Of a stretch of DNA of 64,000 bases, positions 62,741 through 64,000 are shown piece by piece. Position numbers and translations under genes: made by a program. The notes under the pieces were generated by a model that did no database searches, was not told the DNA's origin, and worked only from the letters and a program-made list of their open reading frames with translations. Positions within the stretch are counted from its first letter, which is position 1. Each line of letters begins with the position of its first letter. The stretch comes from Verrucomicrobiales bacterium (GTDB taxonomy: Bacteria > Verrucomicrobiota > Verrucomicrobiia > Verrucomicrobiales > V1-33): contig JAQGPJ010000049.1 in the NCBI GenBank assembly GCA_028293125.1, forward strand, positions 124,001 through 188,000, in the 5' to 3' direction.

Positions 62741-62923
62741 TTAGTTGGTTTTGGTGGATGGCGTCGGCAGAAAATCCATTTTGAAGTGCATTTGCTGACC
62801 GAGGACAGAAAACAAGTCGTGTGAAGTATTGTCAACTGTAAATAGCGGTATTCTGAAATATTCTTTGTAAGCCCATTTTTCTCCATCCGGCAGCAAACGA
62901 TCAAGCCTAAAGAAATCCCCCAT
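62741..62923 (-). CDS. Possible 60-residue protein of unknown function
   Basis: A short frame with a natural-looking composition (LPDGEKWAYKEYFRIPLF, then DLFSVLGQQMHFKMDF). A GGAGG lies four bases before the ATG, a little too near. It sits between the winged-helix-like gene and the VTT gene. It may be a real small gene, a gene remnant or chance; no family is recognised. Confidence 0.28.
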   Translation of the reverse strand: MGDFFRLDRLLPDGEKWAYKEYFRIPLFTVDNTSHDLFSVLGQQMHFKMDFLPTPSTKTN

Positions 62924-63099
62924 GACCCTCCAGGAAGAGGGACGCTGCAAAAATGGATCCGGATGCATTGGCCTGATCCACCGAATAAATATTAAGAAAA
63001 CGGCTGGATTACACATGCCTAAAAATGCATATTAGTGCCGGATGTCAGGGTGGCGATCCCGTATTGACGGTGCGGAGAGACCCTGTCTTCCTGAGGAAA

Positions 63100-63765
63100 A
63101 TGAGACTTTTCTGGTTTTTTCTAGCCGTGGCCCTAATGGTCGCCATTCCCTTTCTTCTGGCGGGGGAGTCCTTTGAAAAGGAATTCACCTATGGAGGCAC
63201 CCAAGCCCGGCTGACAGCCTGGGGAGAGCAGTGGGGCTGGCTGGTGGCCGTGCTGCTGCTGTCGGCGGATCTGGTGCTGCCGCTGCCGGCCACGGCGGTG
63301 ATGAGCGGGCTGGGGTTGGTTTACGGCTTCTGGCTGGGCGGGGCAGTGGCGGCGGCGGGGTCGTTCATTTCCGGAGCGCTGGCCTTCTGGCTGTGCCGGA
63401 AATGGGGCATGCGCGTGGCCGGACGGCTGCTGGGGGAAAAAGACCTCGAGCGTGGCCGGCGGCTGTTCGCCGGCCGGGCCGGGGGGTGGCTGGTGGTGAT
63501 GTCACGGTGGATGCCGCTGTTGCCGGAGGTGGTCGCCTGCATGGCGGGATTGACAGGGATGCCGGTGCGGCGCTTTCTGATCTCTCTGGCGTGCGGCTGT
63601 GTACCTATGGGATTTGTGTTCGCCGCCATAGGGGCGGCGGGAGTGGAGCGTCCCGGACTGGCCATTTTATTGAGCATTCTGATCCCCGGTGTTCTTTACG
63701 GGGTGGTGGTGCTCTGGCTGAAGCGACGGCACCTGTGGGGTAAAAATGAAAAGAGTGAAATCTGA
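63100..63765 (+). CDS. VTT-domain (DedA/TVP38 family) membrane protein
   Basis: A 221-residue membrane protein with about five transmembrane segments. The VTT core reads LPLPATAVMSGLGLVYGFWLG, GSFISGALAFWLCRKWGMR and SRWMPLLPEVVACMAGLTGM, with the conserved GxxxG-rich helix and Arg before PLLPE. Members are linked to lipid scrambling/flipping, including undecaprenyl phosphate recycling. ATG 63100 is chosen because it immediately precedes the first hydrophobic helix; 25 upstream codons are also open. Confidence 0.85.
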   Translation: MRLFWFFLAVALMVAIPFLLAGESFEKEFTYGGTQARLTAWGEQWGWLVAVLLLSADLVLPLPATAVMSGLGLVYGFWLGGAVAAAGSFISGALAFWLCRKWGMRVAGRLLGEKDLERGRRLFAGRAGGWLVVMSRWMPLLPEVVACMAGLTGMPVRRFLISLACGCVPMGFVFAAIGAAGVERPGLAILLSILIPGVLYGVVVLWLKRRHLWGKNEKSEI

Positions 63766-63800
63766 CGCAATGCTGCTCCTCAGTCCGCGTTTGCAGGGAC

Positions 63801-64000
63801 ATGCCTAAACTTCCAACCCTGCTGCTATGGATGGTCTGTCTGCCGGTGCTGGCGGACGGCCCTCCGGACAATCTGACAGACAATGTGCGCCGCCAGCCCC
63901 CGGCGGGGGTGGCGATAACGGAAAATGAACGTGCCAGCTTGGCAAGTGAGGCTGCCCGGCTGGGCGCGGCACTGGAGGCAGTGCGTGGCGAACTGAAGGG
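63801..64000 (+). CDS. 5' end of a secreted protein, probably a hydrolase, cut by the window edge
   Basis: The frame is open from ATG 63801 to the last base. It begins with a signal peptide (LPTLLLWMVCLPVLADG) and continues DNLTDNVRRQPPAGVAITENERASLAS, broken here as DNLTDNVRRQPPAGVAI and ENERASLASEAARLG. In my recollection this style of start (DNxxxxVRPxPPxGxxI, then an acidic helix) belongs to secreted alpha/beta hydrolases of verrucomicrobia, but the diagnostic part is outside the window. Confidence 0.55.
   Translation, partial: MPKLPTLLLWMVCLPVLADGPPDNLTDNVRRQPPAGVAITENERASLASEAARLGAALEAVRGELK

Overview
The window is GC-rich, densely coded bacterial DNA with the flavour of a verrucomicrobial or planctomycete-related chromosome. 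Pointers are a secreted sulfatase with a C-terminal calcium-repeat tail, a DUF1501 protein paired with a PSD1/DUF1549/DUF1553 'planctomycete cytochrome c' protein, a GldA/GldF/GldG/DUF4340 ABC cluster, and many starts preceded by G-poor C/A-rich leaders instead of Shine-Dalgarno sequences. This placement is inference from gene content. No rRNA is present; the only RNA gene seen is a tRNA-Gly(GCC) at 53993.

Layout. 0.2-7.4 kb: WYL regulator, a three-module MFS/PlsC/acyl-ACP-synthetase-like protein with a degenerate last module, a ferric-iron binding protein and permease without an ATPase gene, and a 43-residue lipoprotein. 7.6-13.2 kb: gliding-type ABC cluster ending in a strong terminator. 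13.3-18.2 kb: small membrane proteins, nitroreductase, rhomboid protease, two-component system. 18.5-25.3 kb: sulfatase, then a divergent LysR/MFS cassette with a hydrolase (frameshifted at a G7 run), RibD-like reductase, cyclophilin-like protein and cupin. 25.4-31.2 kb: VWA and SIMPL proteins, then a wrecked type I restriction-modification locus (hsdM split by an ISL3-type element with a perfect 8-bp target duplication, and a DUF1016/YhcG nuclease gene with two lesions), then a double YHS-like metal-binding protein.

31.3-43 kb: Tgt-MnmD fusion, EamA protein, M14 peptidase, RecG, MarR, RuvB, and a LysR/pirin divergent pair with a recognisable operator, followed by DoxX and WrbA. 43-53.9 kb: DUF1501/PSD1 pair, S10 peptidase, PyrC, orphan E2, TrpC. 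54-56.1 kb: tRNA-Gly, then a tightly coupled class III nucleotide cyclase-like gene and ImmA/IrrE metallopeptidase with a small divergent membrane ORF. 56.2-64 kb: BioD, TadA, DUF2167, MsbA-type exporter, SanA-like protein, a small coiled-coil/winged-helix-like protein, a VTT-domain protein, and the 5' end of a secreted protein cut by the window edge.

Most notable: (1) the cyclase/ImmA-IrrE pair, which looks like an uncharacterised signal-plus-peptidase module; (2) the Tgt-MnmD fusion joining two wobble-position tRNA modification activities; (3) the reconstructable decay of a type I R-M locus; (4) a dispersed palindromic element present at 48.7 and 57.6 kb; (5) the repeat-like C/A-rich leaders in front of many genes.
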